Of a stretch of 64,000 nucleotides of DNA, positions 25,114-37,200 are shown in pieces; position 1 is the stretch's first letter; every line of letters starts with the position of its first letter. A program made the position numbers and the translations under genes. The stretch comes from Callaeas wilsoni (lineage: Eukaryota; Chordata; Aves; Passeriformes; Callaeidae): NCBI GenBank assembly GCA_013398955.1, contig VWPU01004166.1:124001-188000 (forward strand), read 5' to 3'. The notes beneath the pieces are model-generated. The model searched no databases, was not told the origin of the DNA, and saw nothing but the letters and a program-made list of their open reading frames with translations.

Positions 25114-25726
25114 AAGGAGTGAAACCAAACATGCAAACAAAAAGTCCATTTTTTTTATTTTGCTAGAATAGGGTTGTTCGTTGTTTATGAATTAAATTCC
25201 CAAACAGCATTTTGTGAGCAGAAAGTGTCGATGGACTTGTAACTAAACAGAAGACAGGAATGAAGGGCGTAGTTTCGCCAAGAAAGGAGCTGAAAAAGCT
25301 TAGAGCAGTTGTATTGGATATCCTGGATAAAATTTTTTGTCTGCCTGAGGAAAATGAACCAAGGTATCTTACCACGCAACTGATGGTCTAGCACTTTTTG
25401 CTTGTTGTCATTTTGGTTTATTTAAAGACTCCTCATTGTCTACAGCAGGGATTGAAAGCACTTAAGCTTCAAGGTTGGAGTCTTAATTGCTCAGATAGAG
25501 ATGCGTGGAATAAGAAACATTTTCAATAGCTGTGAAGGAATGGTAGACAAGGACACAAACCTGAACATATCCCATGCTGTGGTGACAAGAGCATTCTCTA
25601 GATGGATAGGAGGCTCCAGTTCAGATCTTTGCCCATAAACAAAGTTCAAATAATGATTAAATTAATACAGAACAGCTATCAAAAGTGTAGAAGTGAATTC
25701 GGATGGAGCAAAGCGGGTCAGAGGAG

Positions 25727-25774
25727 GTGTTCAAAAGCAGTGGTGTTCAAAAGCAGTGGTATTCAAAAGGCAGA
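25727..25774. repeat. 16-bp tandem repeat, about 3 copies
   Basis: The unit GTGTTCAAAAGCAGTG occurs perfectly at 25727-25742 and 25743-25758, followed by a third degraded unit (GTATTCAAAAGGCAG) to about 25774. It lies within a meaningless 63-codon frame. Confidence 0.9.
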
Positions 25775-26797
25775 CTGGTGCTTTCCTCTATAGTTTAATT
25801 TTTAGTCACAAAACCATCCTTACATAAAGCTGATATCTATTTCAGGGCAGATGAATCTGTATTTTTGTGCCATTATTATTATTACATTTTCATGGGAAGT
25901 ACCCTATTCTAAATAGAATAATTTTTCAGATACTTGAAAAATGTTAATCGCACTATTTACTACCTAGAAAATTTTTAGGGATATGAGGAAAGGTTTTTAA
26001 CATAATTCCAGTCAAATCCTTTTCTTTTATGTTGGGTTTATTGCAAACAACTCTTGTATGTGCCCAGTCCCATTGTTTGAGGTAACCTCGCTAGGTTAGG
26101 CCTCACTGACCTGAGTCTTTTAAAGCTTGATCAATTCTACCAGCATTTGATCAGTTCTGGATGGGTTCACTGTTGGATCAATGGTTCTCCACCAAGCCTA
26201 AGTAAATTAGATTTTAAGACATTTGACCAAAAGTGCTCAGGACAGAGGAAATTAAGACACAGAACCAAGAGTATCTATTTAAAGACTCTCAGTACGTCTG
26301 TGAGGCTAATATTAATAAAGATAGGATTTTTTCTGAAAGAAATTAAGGTTTCTTTCATGCACAATAAAAGTGAAGATATTCGTTTTTATAAGAAACACAT
26401 AACATCAATTAAACTTGAAAAACCGTCATCACATTAAGCAGAGGAGGATTAATTGGTGGGTTTATTTACCTATTTTTCTTACATAAAGAAATAACACAAA
26501 TAAGCCTTCATTAGGTATCTAAAGCTCTAATATGAGAGTCATATATTTTGAATAAAAAAGCTTACTAAAGAAGAGAAACTACCTCTATGTAAGAAAGAGA
26601 AAACATGTCATACAGGTAGTTTGCCTATCTAAACTAAGTTTTGGGATAAATTTTAAAAAGAGAATCACGGGATAGAGCCAAATAGACTCAGATATATTGT
26701 TGAATTGCCAAAGATACACCATGCTAAATCAATCCAATACTGTTCCTGAGAATTTTTTTTAATTTTTGTTTTTATTATATGCATTTTAAACTACCAG

Positions 26798-26870
26798 GAC
26801 CTTACGAACAGACCTAAGATGATGTAAATGAGACAAGAGGGAGAGCGATTCAGAAGTGGCTGGAGCAGAG
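26798..26870 (+). other. Candidate noncoding exon, 73 nt (weak)
   Basis: A long T-rich tract (about 26750-26780) leads to CTACCAG at 26791-26797, a good acceptor context. The segment ends GCAGAG before GTGAGTTACT, a strong donor. All three frames contain a stop, so it cannot be an internal coding exon; it could belong to a long noncoding RNA or a UTR. This rests only on visible splice-like signals. Confidence 0.18.
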
Positions 26871-29634
26871 GTGAGTTACTGCCAGGGTGGAGGGGGCTGG
26901 TAGTGGGTGTGTGTGAAGGAGGATTTCAGTGATGAGCAGGATCCAGGATGATACTGGGTTGAAGGTGAATCTCAGCAGTTATTTCCTCAATGTAAGTGAG
27001 AGCTAGAAGTTACACTGCCTCTTCTACATACATTCCTCCCTTAAGCAAGTAAACAGTATGGCTCCTCTAATACATATAAAAGCATAACCCTAACAACATA
27101 TTTTTATTTGTAGTCCCCCTTGTAGAAGAGTATGCATTGCTTCTTAAAAACCCTGTGATCTCTGAAGCTTTTATTTCCTGTTTCATTGTTAAAGAATCTG
27201 AATAAATTTACTTTATAATTTTACATGTATATATGTAATGTGTATTCTGTGTTCTGATATGCAACACAGATCAGCTCTTCAGGAACAGTAGGTTTCATGC
27301 TTTTTAAAGAGTAGCTATCCATGTCTGAGGGTATTATCTTGTGCTGATATTTGGGTCAGGAAAAAGGAAATATTTGGCATCCTTATAACATGACTTCCCA
27401 AAGGAAAAAACATGCTATCTGTGATAAAAACAGAGGAGACCTGTGAAAGATCTAGGATTAAGAAGCATCACACCAAAAGGCCAGTGTGAAATGGTTCTTT
27501 CCTGGCAACTTAGCTCTCTCGCAATTCTGAAAGTAGGAGTTCTTTAAATTTTTTTTTTAAAATTCTCCATTTTTATTTACATTACACATTTACAATTAAT
27601 TACTGAGAAATCATTTGGAAAATGTATTTGGAAACATATGATGACATTGGGTAGTTGTCAGGCATTTAAATAGAGAAAATGAGTGTTTCACATACGCCTG
27701 CAAGGATGGAAAGGAATTCCACTTTGTCTGATTTACCATTGCATTCTGCATCAGTTGACACCATGAACTTGACTTAAACATTTTGTGACTGACAACATTT
27801 GCAAACTTTATTGTCCTTATTTCTATAAAGAGACCTATAGTCCCGAAGTGCCTTCACGATAGTAAGACCAAGATTGTACATTCACTTCCTAGCTCCTTTT
27901 TCCCTCACTTACAGAGGAAGGGTGGTTGGATGGTTTTGTTCAGAAAATGCTTTGAATACTTCTACTCCCTCCTTTCTTCCATAATATTTCCTTTCCTTGA
28001 AGAGAAGAGGAGCCACCACAAATTTTTCCATCCTTTTGCCTGATCCGGGATTCTTCTGATTCTGTTACAAGTTACCCAGAATATTTTTCTCTTAAAAAAA
28101 CCTTCCTGATGTCTTACCTTCCCCAAGAAACTCCATTTTCTTTCCTAATGGAGTATAATATAGCTAATTTTAAAGATAGAGTTACCAATTTTTATTTGAA
28201 GCCTTAACTTTGCTGTGACCACTGTGCCACTATAAAAGACACGCAGGTGGTCCACTCCCACTCTATCTTAATAGATGCATTTATTATTGGCTACTGGCAA
28301 TCAGGTCCACTTATGCCGGTGGGAGGGCTGCAAGAACTAGTCCTGATGCCTTGTCAGTAAGCACTGTCTTTCAGATCCCTCTCTATCAACCTCTGCAGTT
28401 CCTCCCATTTCTGCTTTGTACCGCTCATGTCTCTCCTACTCCTGCTGCCCATGCACACTTTAATGACGTGAAAAACCAACCATGAGTGTAAGCCATTTCT
28501 CACTTAAGTTAATTTTGAAATTTGATGTCCCATTTTAAACAGTTATCTCTGTCAGAAAATTCAGGATTATAGTGTTGTTGTTGAGCAGTGTTATTACTGG
28601 CAATGAGTGGCTGCATGGGAAAGCATTTCGTCATGTCCACATCACTGAAGTTTAAGCCAAACGTAAGGACGGGTGGAAAAGAGCCACAAGAAGAAACTTC
28701 TCTTTCCTGTATACCTTGGGAAAGAAGATTTCCTTAAAAGAGTTTACCTCATGGTCATAGTAATTTCCTGGATAGTTACTCAGACTCTGTGTTCCCAAAG
28801 GCTGATGATTTGCTGTGGAACTTCTCTATGCTCAGTTAATTCCCTCTGCTGACACTAAATGCTCACCCATTATCCTTGTTATGACACTCGCAGAAGGCTG
28901 AGAATGCAGCTGGATACAGCATCTGAAACTCTGCACACAGAGTTTAGGTGATTACTGAACAAAGTAGAAAGATTTTTCTCCTCACACCCTCATCTAGGAA
29001 GCTGGAGAGAGTCAAAATCCAGTCCTGAGCAGATTTAGTGAACTGGGGGGAAATGACAGCTGTTGCTGTGGTGGAGAGGGCACAAGTAGTCTCCAAACCT
29101 GAGAGGTGACTGTCGGTGCTTCGCACAGCTGTGAGCAGCAACACACAGAACAAGATTTCACTCCTGATCCATAGATAATTTCAACGATTTTTAGAGAACT
29201 TAAAACACTGGAATATCCTCAAACAAGCCAAAGATCAAACAGCAGCAAGTTTTCTATCTCTGAGTAGCATCCAATTAGAATGACAACGAAATAATTGGGA
29301 AGAGTGAGGCAGAGAGCATAGAAGATGGCATCTCCTTCAAAATGACCCTTTTCTATAACAGCAGCCTCTTTTAAACACCCTTGAAAATAATGAGCTGTAA
29401 GTTGCAATTAGCATGAAAAGTAGAGTTATTGCAGGGAACAGCTTGAAAAAAGTGCTAAAGTAAGGGCAACTTTGTGAAAAGAGTCCTGTCAGAAGCTCTT
29501 ATTTTCTTAGACTGTAGAGTTTCTGGCTAAAATCCTTGTTCTCCATTGCAAGCTGAACAGAGGAGTTATGTCAAGCTCGTTATTAGTCAAGTTAATTTTC
29601 AGAAGGAGACAGGAGTGGAATGAATGCAAGCCAC

Positions 29635-29785
29635 GTGTTTGCAGCAGACAATGGTTTGTGGTTTGGGCTGTAGCAGCACCTCGGCTGGCGTGCTCTGGGC
29701 TTGGCTGTGAGTCAGTGGCACGAGCCCCTGGGGTGCCGCTCTGCACTGCAGTGCAGCCGTGCCCATCGCTGGGCTCTCAGTGAGT
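29635..29785. other. GC-rich patch with a 16-bp perfect palindrome
   Basis: This short GC-rich block contains the perfect palindrome CTGCACTGCAGTGCAG at 29741-29756 and several CpGs, and ends with a donor-like CTCAGTGAGTAAA (about 29776-29788). A 71-codon plus frame and a 79-codon minus frame cover it without known domains. Its function and origin are not recognised. Confidence 0.4.
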
Positions 29786-32700
29786 AAACAGAACTTCTTT
29801 GAGGCAACTGCTACAAGCCAAAGTATATTTAAAAACTCAAATTAAATTCTAAGTAAAAAGCAACGGCTTTAACTATAGAGTCCCAGTTTTGAGGTGTAAC
29901 ACAAAAGAATTGAAAATAAATTTGAAGCATTGGGCTAAAAACAGCATCTTAGCACAATTTGTCATCATGATATGTAGGAGGGAGCTGCTTGGTCAATCTG
30001 ACAAAAATTTCAGCACAGTGTTGAAGCCTTAGCACATAACAACATTCTTATCTTAAGTTTAAGACAAAAAATACAATAGAAAGTTATTTTACTGCTGGAA
30101 ATTAGACTCTGCTGATATTACACATCTCACTGACCCCTTTTGACTACTCTCATTCCCCTTGAAGTCCTAAAGATTATGGGAGAAACATAGACTGCTTCCT
30201 TTTTTGGCAAAACACTGTGACAGATGAAGCAAAGGTTTCAGAATTTGGACCTCTGTTTATTGCTAGAATAAGAGGAAATTCTCTAAATCTTTATAGCTAA
30301 TACCACCATGTCTTGCTAAAATCGAGTCCTACAAAATATATCGGTGTTCAGACAAGAATATAAGCAAGAGGTTAAAACTATAAGAATAGAAGTTATGACC
30401 CTGGTGATTCCCTGTAAAAGGTGGTATTTGACTGTATATTTTCAATAAAATATATATACCAAGGAAGTGACTGTGCAAATTATACATGCAGAAAATTGAC
30501 TGTCTGCAAGAGTGAAACTGTGAAATGCCTAACATATATTAAAGATAGAAATCTGAATCTCTCTAGGACATGCTCATTCAAATCCTTGAATTCTTCAAGT
30601 TATTCATAATCATGAATGTCAAATTTGTTTAGATATTGCTGTAATTTTTTTTCCATCAGGAAGATTCCTTTTGTTTCAATTTCCTGTAATTTGGTTCATG
30701 TTCCTCAAAACAGAGGACCTTTTTCAGAGCTCTTGATTATCTATCATTTTTACACTCTGAATCTAGTTAGATCTCCAGGCAAAAGTGGTAACTTCTTTTC
30801 ATTATTTAAAATTTTCATTATTTGCTCTTCCACATGGAAATTTTTTATTATTTTGGTTTCTTAGATGTCTAGAAAGAACTCCCATTGCCATCCTGAATTT
30901 AGCCAAAATAAAGACAAATTTTTCAAGCTCCATTTTTAGGAATAAAGGGCATTAGTTTAGCTCCAGTTGATAATTATGCTTTGTTAACACTCGTGTGGAG
31001 TTCAACACCTTTTTCAGTGTCCCTGTGGTTAACCCTGTGAAGTCATGAGTGTCTTCTTGCAGGTGTGGGTTTTTCTATCAGCATATGTTTGATTGAAAGC
31101 ATCTGATTCACAGCCTCTGCCAGGACAGCAGATGCTGTGAGAGTCATTTCAGAGTGATACAGTGTGTGGAACTCATGACTGCAAAAGTAACATCTTTTCT
31201 CTGAGATCCTATTCCAAGACATTTTTGAAATCTCTTCTTTTTGAAAACTTTTACTTAGGAAAGTTTTAGAAAATAAAACAAGTGTTTTGCTTATCTCTCG
31301 AGTCAGTACTCTGTTTCCTTCTCATATTCATGGGACATTGAATGCTGCAGAATTAGTGGGTTGGGGAACATTTTGCCTACAGCTTATATGTGGACTTTGT
31401 GCAAGAATGAGCTCACTTAAAGCCCACTGATACAGTCAGTGTTCTGGTCATCTGTAATTCAAGGTACAGGCTTCTGACAGACTGGGAGAAAGATACAGCA
31501 TGAAGGCAAAAAAGCAAAAGTGCTAGTACTTACCAGGTAGGAGAAACTGCCGAATGGAGGGTTCTAGGTTAGAATCACATCGTAAACCTAAGATTTTCTC
31601 TAATTCCCACAGAAATTTAAAATTGGAGCAGGCATTTAAGTAACTGAAGGAAATCTGCTTTGATTGTAAGGCAATTGTCATCACTGAAATAATTTCCAGC
31701 TCTTTTCAGCTCTGCTCAGTTATGTCTGCAGCTGGTGTGAAGTGCAGAGATTTAGAGAGGTCTTTGAAGTAAGTGCTAAAAATGTCAGCTCTATCCAGCT
31801 ATACAAGACAGTGCAAAACTGTTTTTTTCCACTCACACTTTAGGAGTTTAGGGCTAAAACTGTTCTTCTTGTAATATCTGATCAGCTGTTGCCTATTCTA
31901 GAGAAGGTAAAATTTCCATGAATGCAGTTGTGCTTAAATGTTAGCTTCCTAATGTACAAATCTCCTTAAAGCAAATGCTTAAAATGCTTATATAATGTAT
32001 AGTGAAAAACAGGTGCTTCTGAAAGTCTCTTGTTTATTTAAACACAGACAACTAAACTGAACAGAGAGAGAGCTGACAATCAATGGCTTTAGAGCTGGAA
32101 ATAGCAAAATCTGCAATCCCTGAGCTGTCCCACCAGATATTGTGGTATTAATTTTATATTCTTGCAAGAACATGTACCTTAATCTGGTGCAGCTTCTAAC
32201 TCCTGAGCCAGTAGATAAAGTGACAATCATCATTAGGTCCTCGTCCGTTGACTGGAAATGTAGGTGTTTGAAAAACAGGGCCACAACTCCTAAAACAGAG
32301 GGGAGAGGCTGTTTGAACATAGCTTATGATCTTTCACTATTGCTTATGCCTCTTAGAAGACTTCTGTAATTAACCACTTGTGTAGGCTGTCATTTATGAC
32401 ATTTTTGGGTGATTATCTGCTCCCCTTCGAATTCCAGAGAATTTACACACACATTCAGGCCTCTGTTGAAGATGTTTGCATCTGCTGTATTTTAGCTGGC
32501 AATGGGTGTTTTCAAATTCCAAACTCAGTGAATAAGAAATCAGAATTGGCCAAGAACCCAAAGCTATCTTTGGTTTTAATCTTTGTGCTAGAACCCTGCT
32601 GCCATGGCTTTAGTTATTAATTACTCTCTTTTTTCTGAACTGCAGTCTGCCACCAGTACTTACACACTACATAGGAGAGGAATTGAGTGGATTGATAGTG

Positions 32701-33098
32701 CCTTAATAGAGCTGTTAAACACAAATCTATTCATAATTATTATTATCCAACCACTGATTTCCATCTACAGAAAAAAAAATTAGTCATACTCTGCTATAAT
32801 TTACTGATTTGCGCTTAACTTGACTGGGACATGATCCTCTCTGTTTGCAACTGAACTGCGACAAAAAAATCCTATTTATTTCAGAGGAATTTTTCCTCAG
32901 TAGCATATATTACATATTCTTCAGAGAAAGTATATTTCCTTGCAATGAAATACATAACAAGGGAGCTCAATTTCTAGGAGATTTTAGACCTCAGATATCA
33001 AAAAAATCCACGGCTAAAAGAAATCCTTCTACAGTTAACTCTTCAGCAGTCTGAATTTATTTACATCTATGGTAATAGATACGTATATATGCCTATGG

Positions 33099-33141
<43 letters not shown>

Positions 33142-33146
33142 GTATC
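33099..33146. repeat. (TATC)n tetranucleotide microsatellite
   Basis: About eleven TATC/TCTA units run almost perfectly, the last interrupted by TATG. A TATG/TATA-rich preamble lies at 33060-33098. Loci of this kind are usually length-polymorphic. Confidence 0.95.
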
Positions 33147-33889
33147 TTTTTCCTTCATCTTTTTTTTTCTTTTCCTCAGGGCTAGACAAAATCCCTGCAT
33201 GCCTGCAGGAAGAATAGAAGATTCCCACCATCTGGCCAAGAGAATAGGCAGTTCTAGTGAAGGCAGTCCTAGTGAAGGAATTGCAGTCTTCATATTTAGT
33301 ACCTGGCACACACTACCTGCAACAGAAAACAGATACTAGAAGTAAATGAAAATGTATACAGACCTGATTTTTTTTAAGCTTAAAAATGCTGCAAGATCAA
33401 CCTAGCTCGATTACATTAGTTTCCTGGATAGAGAAGAAAATTACATCCATTCTTCTTTTTCTCTCTGATCTGACTGGGAAATTCCATAATTTTATTTTTC
33501 TGCTGATATTTGCTCCTGCTAATATTCACTGCTTTTCATTCTGCCTTTATCTTCAATATCTCCAGTAAAAGTTCATAGCATTTATGTTAATGGAACTTTT
33601 CAGATGCACTTTCTTTAATGAAACAAATTTAGGATGAAAAGAAATAGGAAACAGAGTACTCAGCTTGATATCTCTTTGAGTTACTTGATTTTGAAAGTGC
33701 CTGGAGCATCCAGTCATCCAAGATCATTGCAGTACCAATGCCAAGACTTATGCCATATTTTAATTGTGAAAATATGTCTATTTTAAACGTCAATAATTTA
33801 TCAAGTCAATGCTTTCGCATTGCCTCAAGTTTAGGACCTGATCTCAGGCCCCTAAAAACAGTTTTAACCTCCTTAGCAGACTTTAGAAA
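33147..33889. other. Noncoding stretch after the microsatellite
   Basis: It starts with a T-rich tract (about 33147-33177) and holds a 15-bp tandem duplication (33248-33277). No gene was recognised. The 5' part of a 159-codon frame begins at 33738. Confidence 0.5.
33248..33277. repeat. 15-bp tandem duplication (2 copies)
   Basis: GCAGTTCTAGTGAAG (33248-33262) is followed by GCAGTCCTAGTGAAG (33263-33277), one mismatch. It is a small slippage-type duplication. Confidence 0.9.
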
Positions 33890-34217
33890 GAGGAGCAGAG
33901 CCTATTTCAGTGAGGAGTCCCTGGAGCACAGACCACAGACTCCTGACCTGGCTGCCCCTTTCCCACACTCAGGCAAGGGCAGCACCACACCTGGTACCAG
34001 CTCTTGGGCTGCCAGTGATCCCAGAACTGTGCTGCAACAAAACCTAGTAACAGGGCCCCTCGCACCTGCCAGGCACTGCACCGCTCAGACTCACCAAAAC
34101 TCAGGATCCCAAAAGGCTTTGTCAGCACCAGTCGCACCCACACAGCCTAAACCCCGTGTCAGTCTTGACTCCTTCCTCTCACCACCGACCCACACTTCAG
34201 GAGCCTCAGTGAATTGA
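33738..34217 (+). other. 159-codon open frame in a GC-rich patch; coding status unknown
   Basis: This is the longest frame outside CR1. The first ~50 residues are encoded by AT-rich DNA; the rest lies in a GC-rich patch (about 33890-34345) and is rich in P, S, T and A, with low-complexity character and no signal peptide, membrane segment or known motif. The minus strand is also open over part of it (34091-34351, 86 codons), which points to composition rather than coding selection. The start has no clear Kozak context. I regard it as probably a chance frame in a GC patch of unknown origin. Confidence 0.15.
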
Positions 34218-37200
34218 GGGGCCAGGTTTTTGGGTCTGGACCTTTGTCCCAACCCTGGTGAATACCAGCAGAGTGACTCCAGAGCTTTGTTAATCAGCTC
34301 TCCATCTGTTGAGGAAGAGGTCCTGCCCTTTGGAATACCCTGCTCTGTCATTCAGATTTCTGGGAGTTCGACACAGTGACAGACAGCTTTGTGAATTAAC
34401 AGGATACCAAGGGCTCCTGACATGCATAAGCATTTTCAAGAAATTATTAGATATGATTAATGCATAATAATTCTCTTTTGCTTCTTAACAAGCTTGGCAT
34501 TTGTCAATGAACCTTTACACCAGGGAAGGATACCTATGACTCTTCAAATTGTCTGTTAAATGTGAACTGATTCTAAGAAATTGGCTCACATGGGCTGCTT
34601 CTAAACTACAGAACACGCTAAGGAGGTGGAAAACTTTAAAAATACCTGTAATTAGGAATGATGTTGTAGAAACACCCACCTCAGAGGAAAATCACATGTC
34701 CATATTTTCACAGATTATGGACTGTCAGCAACTTGCCAAGTGTCTTCCAAATGCAATAAATATTTAAAAGCTCAGTAGATTGCACACACATTTACAGTAC
34801 AGCACTCAGCGGGTGGAACTGGCTTGAAGCACATCCCATCCTGCAATCAATGTTAACTGGGTCTCTCTCCTCAGTGCTCCCCCTTCTGCCTTCAAAAGGT
34901 CACCTCTCTTCTGATACTCTAATTTTTGACCCTTTTTTATTCTGATTGATGGCAACTTTGAAACAATCTAAGGCAAATATTTTAGAACTTTCAATGGAGT
35001 CACAGTCTTCTTTGACTGGAGTTTTATTCACTTTTGTCAAACTGATCTTTGAGATGACATTTTAGAAGAATTATTTTTAGTATGTATTTGTGCTACCATA
35101 ATCTTTAGAACATGATTTATTTTATCATTCTTCTGAAATCAAAGATTTTAGCATAGACATAAAAAGAAACAAAACATGAAATACTAAGTTTTTTCCTTAT
35201 CAATTTTTTTAATGTCACTATTACAAATCATTGATGACATTCTTATTTTCTCTATTTTTCTCTAGTTTCACATTTTTTTTATTCCAGGCTTCATTTATGC
35301 CAGCCAAATACTAGAAAATAACTTGCAAATTTTAATATGGCTTAGTTTTTATTGTCATTGGATTTTTTTCCCTAAATTTCTACTCTAATAAATGCATTTT
35401 TCTCATGAAGAATGGCGAACATATTTTTATTCTAGTTTTCAACTTCAGATCAACAAACCTTAAAAATAAGCAATCAATTTAGCATAAAACAATACAGTTT
35501 AAATAAATCCTGCTTCCCCTCCTTTAAAAGGCAACCTCTGAGATATAATGAAATGTTGTTATTCTTGTCAGATAAATAAAACAAAAATATGTAAACTAGC
35601 TCTTTTCCTTATGGACTGTGGTCTGCCTACTATGCACTACCCAGATGTTAATTTTGAAATCTGTGTAGAATCGCAGATTAATTTAGACAGAAAATGGGTA
35701 TCTGAACAAAAATCAGTTTAGATTCCTGTTTCTAAAGAAAGGGTAAAACAGCATTTCTTCCGTGATGTTGAAATGGCCACAGCTATTCCTTCCTTTATCT
35801 CCAGAGTGAGTCAGAGGAACAGATTTTACCCCAGCTTTGTGCAATTACTAAAATTGCAACAGCAAAACAGGTCATTCATCATCCTCATAATACTACAAGA
35901 AACATTGAAATTGTACCTTACCTTTAGCCACATAAATCAGTGTCTTTGCTATATTGCTAGCAACTTGCTCATAATTAGTATGAATCTTGCTTTTTTCCCT
36001 TGATATACTTTCTTATTGCTGTATTTTGCCTTATTTTTTATGCTAGGAATGAAATAGAAAAATGATATGAACTATATATTAAGAAAACATTGTAAACAGA
36101 TTGTCAATTGATGATTAGTGGGCACACAAAGCTATAGAGAAAAATATTTGTTCCTCTGCTTGGAAAAATCAAGGGTAAAACAAATTTATTTTCATGTTGC
36201 ATATTATATTATTTATAATTTATAATATTAATTATAATTTTTTTTTTCAATAGAAAAGACCTGTTTTCCTGGTTTGCAGATGAGGCTGCTGGGGTCTGGT
36301 CAGGGAAATTTCCTACTTTTCTGTGCCCACGTCCCTCAAGCCCTAATACACAGTTCTAAAATAGCACTTTCTAATTATATGTGAAATCATAGCTCTGCTG
36401 AAGTCTGTAAAAGCTTTTTCCACAGACTTCAATGGAACCTGTATTTTACTTCAGAGAAGGTAAACTTCATTTTCATCCTGACTGGATGGCTTTAATTAGA
36501 TAAGTGAAATAACCTCAAGGATAATAACTTCACATTTCAATAGCATTGCCCTTGGATTCTTAATGTTCATGAATTCAAGTTGTTAAGAAGAAATTGCAAT
36601 CCTGGTATCTGAAAAAACTAAAGAAAACAATGGCCATACTCTGCCTATCTTAAGGAAGTATCCGAAGCTGCAAAGTCTATTCTTCGTTCTACTAAGGGCC
36701 CAAAATGCCAAGCAAAAAGGAAAAAGGGAGATGGAGCACTTAAAAGCACCTGAGAAAAAAAAGGAGGTTTTTCTCCATCCCAGCAATAGCTGATCGTCTT
36801 CCGTGGCAGCCAGCCCATACACGTGCTTCTGCTGTGGGGATGGTGTGTGCATTTTCCATTTAGGAATCACTAGCTAAAATGAGAGAATGGAACTAGTTTA
36901 GCAAAATACTGTAATTTCTAAGGCGTATATAAAGAATACTGTCTAATTCCACAGCAGAGAAAATTTAAGGTTATTCAGAAAATAATGGTTCATCACAAAG
37001 TAACAACTAATCCACTAATTGGTTTCAGATTATGGATTTGATCATCAAACACTTAATATCTGGGGCAATGATCCCCTTTAATGACCTAAAAGACACCTTC
37101 TTATTTTGACATTAAAAAAAAAAGTCCCCAAGGATCTAGTCTTAATGGAAATTAATTTTAAAACCTTTCCTTCAGTCTGAAGTGTGTCAAACTGCTCTTT

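Larger units (their letters stand above)
25114..33098. other. Long AT-rich noncoding stretch
   Basis: No gene was recognised across about 8 kb. Listed separately are a 16-bp tandem repeat (25727-25774), a splice-flanked segment (26798-26870) and a GC patch (29635-29785). A frame of 96 codons (26147-26437) and one of 110 codons on the minus strand (31988-32320) show no domain. Several isolated splice-like motifs occur (for example a minus-strand donor-like TACTTACCAG at about 31527-31536), which is expected by chance in this much sequence. Confidence 0.5.

Noticed and set aside
24587..25132. 181-codon minus-strand open frame, the longest in the window
   Set aside because: It lies almost wholly in an antisense CR1 copy and joins ORF2-derived and UTR-derived sequence across a frameshift, so it is not a host gene.
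26936..26991. Second splice-flanked open segment ending before GTAAGTGAG
   Set aside because: The upstream acceptor context is purine-rich rather than pyrimidine-rich, so a real acceptor is unlikely.
31716..31768. Acceptor-like CTGCTCAG / CTGCAG followed by a short open frame and GTAAGT
   Set aside because: The exon would be only about 37-50 nt, its peptide is not recognised, and several alternative acceptors fit equally well, as expected by chance.
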